Of a stretch of 22,361 nt of DNA, positions 19,656-22,361 are shown piece after piece (position 1 is the stretch's first letter; every line of letters begins with the position of its first letter). The notes under the pieces were generated by a model that saw only the letters and a program-made list of their open reading frames with translations, was not told where the DNA came from and ran no database searches. The stretch spans positions 1 through 22,361 of the forward strand of contig WTXI01000483.1 of assembly GCA_022376515.1 (NCBI GenBank), given 5' to 3'. Origin of the DNA: Lactifluus volemus (lineage: Eukaryota; Basidiomycota; Agaricomycetes; Russulales; Russulaceae). The translations under genes were made by a program, and so were the position numbers.

Positions 19656-21246
19656 TCACATCCACTCCAATTTATAAAATAGCGAATCCTTGACCATAGT
19701 CAACTTGACCGGGTGGCCTGCTTCCTGCCTTTCATCGACGAATCCAGTAAGTGCATCTTGAGCATAGCTTTCTCCAGAATATCCAACTTCCTTCAGGTTA
19801 GGAAGGATCCCAAGGGGCAGTTCTCCATCGTCAGACTGTAGAGAGCGAGAGATTTCAGTGACGAGCCCTTTTTGCACAAAAAGAATCTTCGCGTTGCCGA
19901 ATGGTCTAAGAACTTCACGCCACTGTGCTCGATCGATCGTGTTGGGCAATACTGATGGACCAAATGTCCTGTAACCGAGCATGACTTGCTCCACGACGGA
20001 GAGTGCGGACGAAAATGTAGTCAGGATTTGCAATGCACATGGTACCTGCAAGCCAAGGTGTCCGTACATCATACGCAACTCCAACACAGAAACCTTGCTC
20101 GAGGAGGACAGATTGAACTCGATAAAATTCCGGTCGAAAACGAGCTTGACGGCATTAAAGCTAAGATACTGAGATTTTTTCATGAACCGAAGGAGGGATA
20201 AAGTAGTGAACGTGAGTTGATCGCTAAGATGGAGACGGATGGTGCAGAGGGAAGGGGCGCTGATCCGAGAAACAAGGCCCTCCAAGTATTCGCTCGTACC
20301 CACAAAAATAAACTCGTGTAGCTTGGAGAGTGTGATGTTTGGCGTATGGGCTGACTCTCTCTCCACATAACGGTGGGGGAGATGGTAATAAAATGCAACC
20401 TCAAGGCTCTCCAGCCGGGGCATAATTGAAAGCCAAGTAAGTATATGTCTGGGAGGGAATTGGATGGATGGTGGATCATCTCCAAGTCTAAGAGAGACGA
20501 GGCCCGCGGTAGTTGTGAGTGAGGGAGATCCAGTCAGAAGTGAAACCGCCAGCCAGAGCCCAAGGTGGCGTAGATTGGGTGCCTGAAATGACAAAGGAAA
20601 GGCCAAGGTTGCGCGCGGTTCGAGAGAATCGATAAACATTCGTTCCAGAATCGGGAATTTTCCACCCATTGCCATGATGGACCTGCCCAAGTTTGAAGCT
20701 GACAGTCTGAAGGAGATACGACGCACGCGATCACGATGAGAGAGTGCGAGCAGTATATCGGATTGATCCCTTGCAGTTATTTTCGGCTGATTGTAGTCAC
20801 GGTGATAATAGATGATGAGTGGGAGGGGTGGTGAATGTGCCAGCATATCCGCCACAGGCACACCAGGCGCGCAGTAGAGATGGAGGTCCAGTCGAGACGG
20901 AGATGCAAGAATCAGATACCTCCACCGTTGACAAACGTGTGCCAGCTTGTACCACCAACGTTGGCGGAACCAATAACTTCTATATCCCCATACTCGTCCA
21001 CATGTTCTCCCGGACTGGGTAGTCGATAGACATCAAATACGTTGAGGAGCACGTCGTCATGATAGTTAAGGGTATAGGTACTAGCAAATACGGTCTATTG
21101 CTCGTGGGACCTGTTACAGTTGTGGGTTCGTAAACGGATCAGGGACCATGACACGATGTTGTGGGACTCACCACTCGGGGGCTTTGGCTTTTCCCTCCAT
21201 TAGCGGAGAGAGAAGTAGTGGCACTAGTAGACAAGGCTTCGGACAT
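19656..21246 (-). pseudogene. F-box-like protein, group A, copy 3, with one frameshift
   Basis: Paralogue of the A genes at 4848 and 11418. Exon 1 is 21172-21246 (75 nt) and exon 2 runs 21094-19656. The 77-nt intron uses the same GTGAGT donor and a CAATAG acceptor. This splice brings YTLNYHDDVLLNVFDVYRLP into frame. The frame then breaks between about 20970 and 21025, inside the variable acidic loop of the F-box. The next block, RQRWWYKLAHVCQRWRYLIL, is in another frame. Total coding length is 1514 nt, two over a multiple of three, as after a 1-nt loss. From there a clean 400-codon frame runs to TGA 19656-19658 with the Leu-rich segments of group A. Either a recent pseudogene or a sequencing error at one base; if an error, the protein would be about 504 aa. 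Confidence 0.75.
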
Positions 21247-21490
21247 GTCAAAAGGGCAAGTAACGATGGGGTTGTGGATGTTGGAATAAACTCAGTGTGG
21301 GAAGGAGAAACACTGGGGTGGAAAGGAAGAAGGAATGAAGTATTTAAGTATCCCTCAATTGGGGGAGAGCGGCTATATGCGCTTGTATGTTCTTCAAAGT
21401 AGGATAGACAACTACTTGAAGTGTCTAACTCGGTCCGGGTTCCGATCCGCTAGCGTATCCGGCAATGTGCTGCCCCAGGCTAGTACCCTG
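21247..21490. other. Upstream region of A3
   Basis: The first 25 bp (GACATGTCAAAAGGGCAAG around the start codon, then AACGATG) match the A1 upstream sequence, so A1 and A3 share a promoter-proximal region that A2 lacks. No gene is seen. Confidence 0.5.
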
Positions 21491-22020
21491 AGCGGTGCAC
21501 CTCTGCCAGAGAGCGACCACTACGTAACAGCGGAGCCGTGCAATCAAGGCGCAGCCCATGCGATGGCAAGATGGACGCGAGGTGCATGCCATACTCAGTG
21601 CTATTTTGCGGGTGAGGTATCGTGTCAGATGTCGTTAGAGCCACAGAACGGGATGATGGCAGTCCGCTGGACGAGGAACGTGGACTGTGATGGAGCCAGT
21701 CCTACGGGAGTCTTAGGTACACTTCCCTCCTCCAATTGTGTCCTACCACCTCATCTCACACCATTTTCGCAAGGATGTCCCAACGCGCTGCCTCCGAGTC
21801 TACATGCCTGCACTCATGGTCTGCCTAGGCAACCTCATAAGTGACGTCTCATTAATTCCTTTTAAACCGAAAGGTACATGTCATTTACTGGCATCGTTCT
21901 GCTTATCTTTGGCGCTTTCAAGGCGAGTGATGGATGCGGGTGCAGATGGGTCTGTGGAGCAGTTAGCACGTTGGTAGTGGGGCGCAGCAGCTGCGGCTGC
22001 ATACGGCAGAAGTTTAATAT
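21491..22020 (+). pseudogene. CCC1 pseudogene 4
   Basis: Decayed copy of CCC1 exons 2 and 3. GGAGCCGTGCAATCAAGGCGC and ACGCGAGGTGCATGCC cover the metal-binding loop start. GGACGAGGAACGTGGACTG follows, then a remnant of intron 2. CTACATGCCTGCACTCATG to ACTGGCATCGTTCTGCTTAT covers exon 3. The end, AGTTAGCACGTTGGTAGT and GCTGCATACGGCA, matches the last membrane segment. Several deletions break the frame, including the loss of about 20 bp before ACTGGCATCGTT. It keeps membrane segment 4 sequence that pseudogene 2 has lost, so the two decayed independently after sharing some early changes. Confidence 0.8.
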
Positions 22021-22270
22021 GGTTCCTTTGGCATGGAAGAGGGTTGCCAAAGGCAGGCGAAGAGTGGCGGGCTCAATAGGCGGCCGAGGACAAAGTCACT
22101 GGCGGAGCCGACCAATTTCTCACGGTCAGCACGATCTCACCCCACCTAAAAATTCAGATTCAAACTAGGAATCGGCTAGGCGTCGCTAGTGACTCTGTCA
22201 AATTTCACAATTTCTTGATGCTTGAGCCACGGTTGTCCTACCAAGGCGCTGTATTTTTTTATGTCTTCCT
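22021..22270. other. Region between two CCC1 relics
   Basis: No feature is visible. It lies between CCC1 pseudogene 4 and a further relic that starts at 22271. Confidence 0.4.
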
Positions 22271-22361
22271 CAGTCTCATTGGTCTCTCGGATGGCTTGGC
22301 TTCGCGGTTTGAGGCGTTCACTCGGGGAACAGGAAATGTACAAGGATTTGCAACGCAATTG
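22271..22361 (+). pseudogene. CCC1 relic 5, start of exon 2, runs to the window edge
   Basis: CAGTCTCATTGGTCTCTCGG at 22270-22289 is almost identical to the acceptor and first codons of CCC1 exon 2 (3606-3625), and is followed by ATGG. The match fades after about 30 bp, with a possible short return at TTCACTCGGGG. This is probably another fragment, and the array likely continues beyond the window. Confidence 0.55.

Noticed and set aside
1..22361. CRISPR arrays, tRNA, rRNA or bacterial-type operons
   Set aside because: There are no regularly spaced repeats and no RNA gene signatures, and the spliced eukaryotic genes rule out a prokaryotic origin.

Overview
The window looks like nuclear DNA of a filamentous basidiomycete, probably an agaricomycete. 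Coding sequences are split by short GT-AG introns, mostly 37-77 nt. The recognisable genes are RTF1, a CCC1/VIT1 vacuolar metal transporter and a family of long basidiomycete-style F-box-like proteins. I cannot name the genus. No bacterial, organellar, viral, tRNA, rRNA or CRISPR feature was seen.

Layout. 1-1441 holds the 3' part of RTF1 (Paf1 complex, + strand), with one apparent frameshift. 1813-2591 is a non-autonomous DNA transposon with near-perfect 24-bp terminal inverted repeats flanked by TA. 3277-4393 is an intact three-exon CCC1-like gene (+, 316 aa). From there to the right edge the window is one repetitive array. Six F-box-like genes, all on the minus strand, alternate with decaying copies of the CCC1 gene, all on the plus strand. 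The F-box genes form two paralogous groups. Group A lies at 4848-6445, 11418-13028 and 19656-21246. Group B lies at 7736-9351, 14240-15855 and 17011-18530. CCC1 relics lie at 6921-7180, 9938-10990, 13478-13700, 21491-22020 and from 22271. The relic at 9938-10990 is interrupted by a 379-bp solo LTR with a perfect 5-bp target duplication.

Interpretation. The pattern is best explained by tandem amplification of a 'CCC1 forward, F-box reverse' convergent module. A two-module segment of about 6.2 kb (CCC1, A, relic, B) was later copied as a block, and a third, rearranged set follows (B, A, CCC1 relic). Four or five of the six F-box reading frames stay open while every extra CCC1 copy is broken. 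This suggests that the F-box genes, not the transporter copies, are what is being kept. The third A copy carries one frameshift. Comparing paralogues let me correct the 5' ends of the F-box genes. Each A gene has a first exon of 61-75 nt. Each B gene may have a very short first exon of 13 or 28 nt followed by a 50-65 nt intron. All three B genes carry the sequence CACGTGATG 158-195 bp upstream of the start codon.

Nothing here is clearly a new molecular system. The most interesting point is a locus that appears to be generating F-box substrate receptors by co-duplication with an iron/manganese transporter gene.
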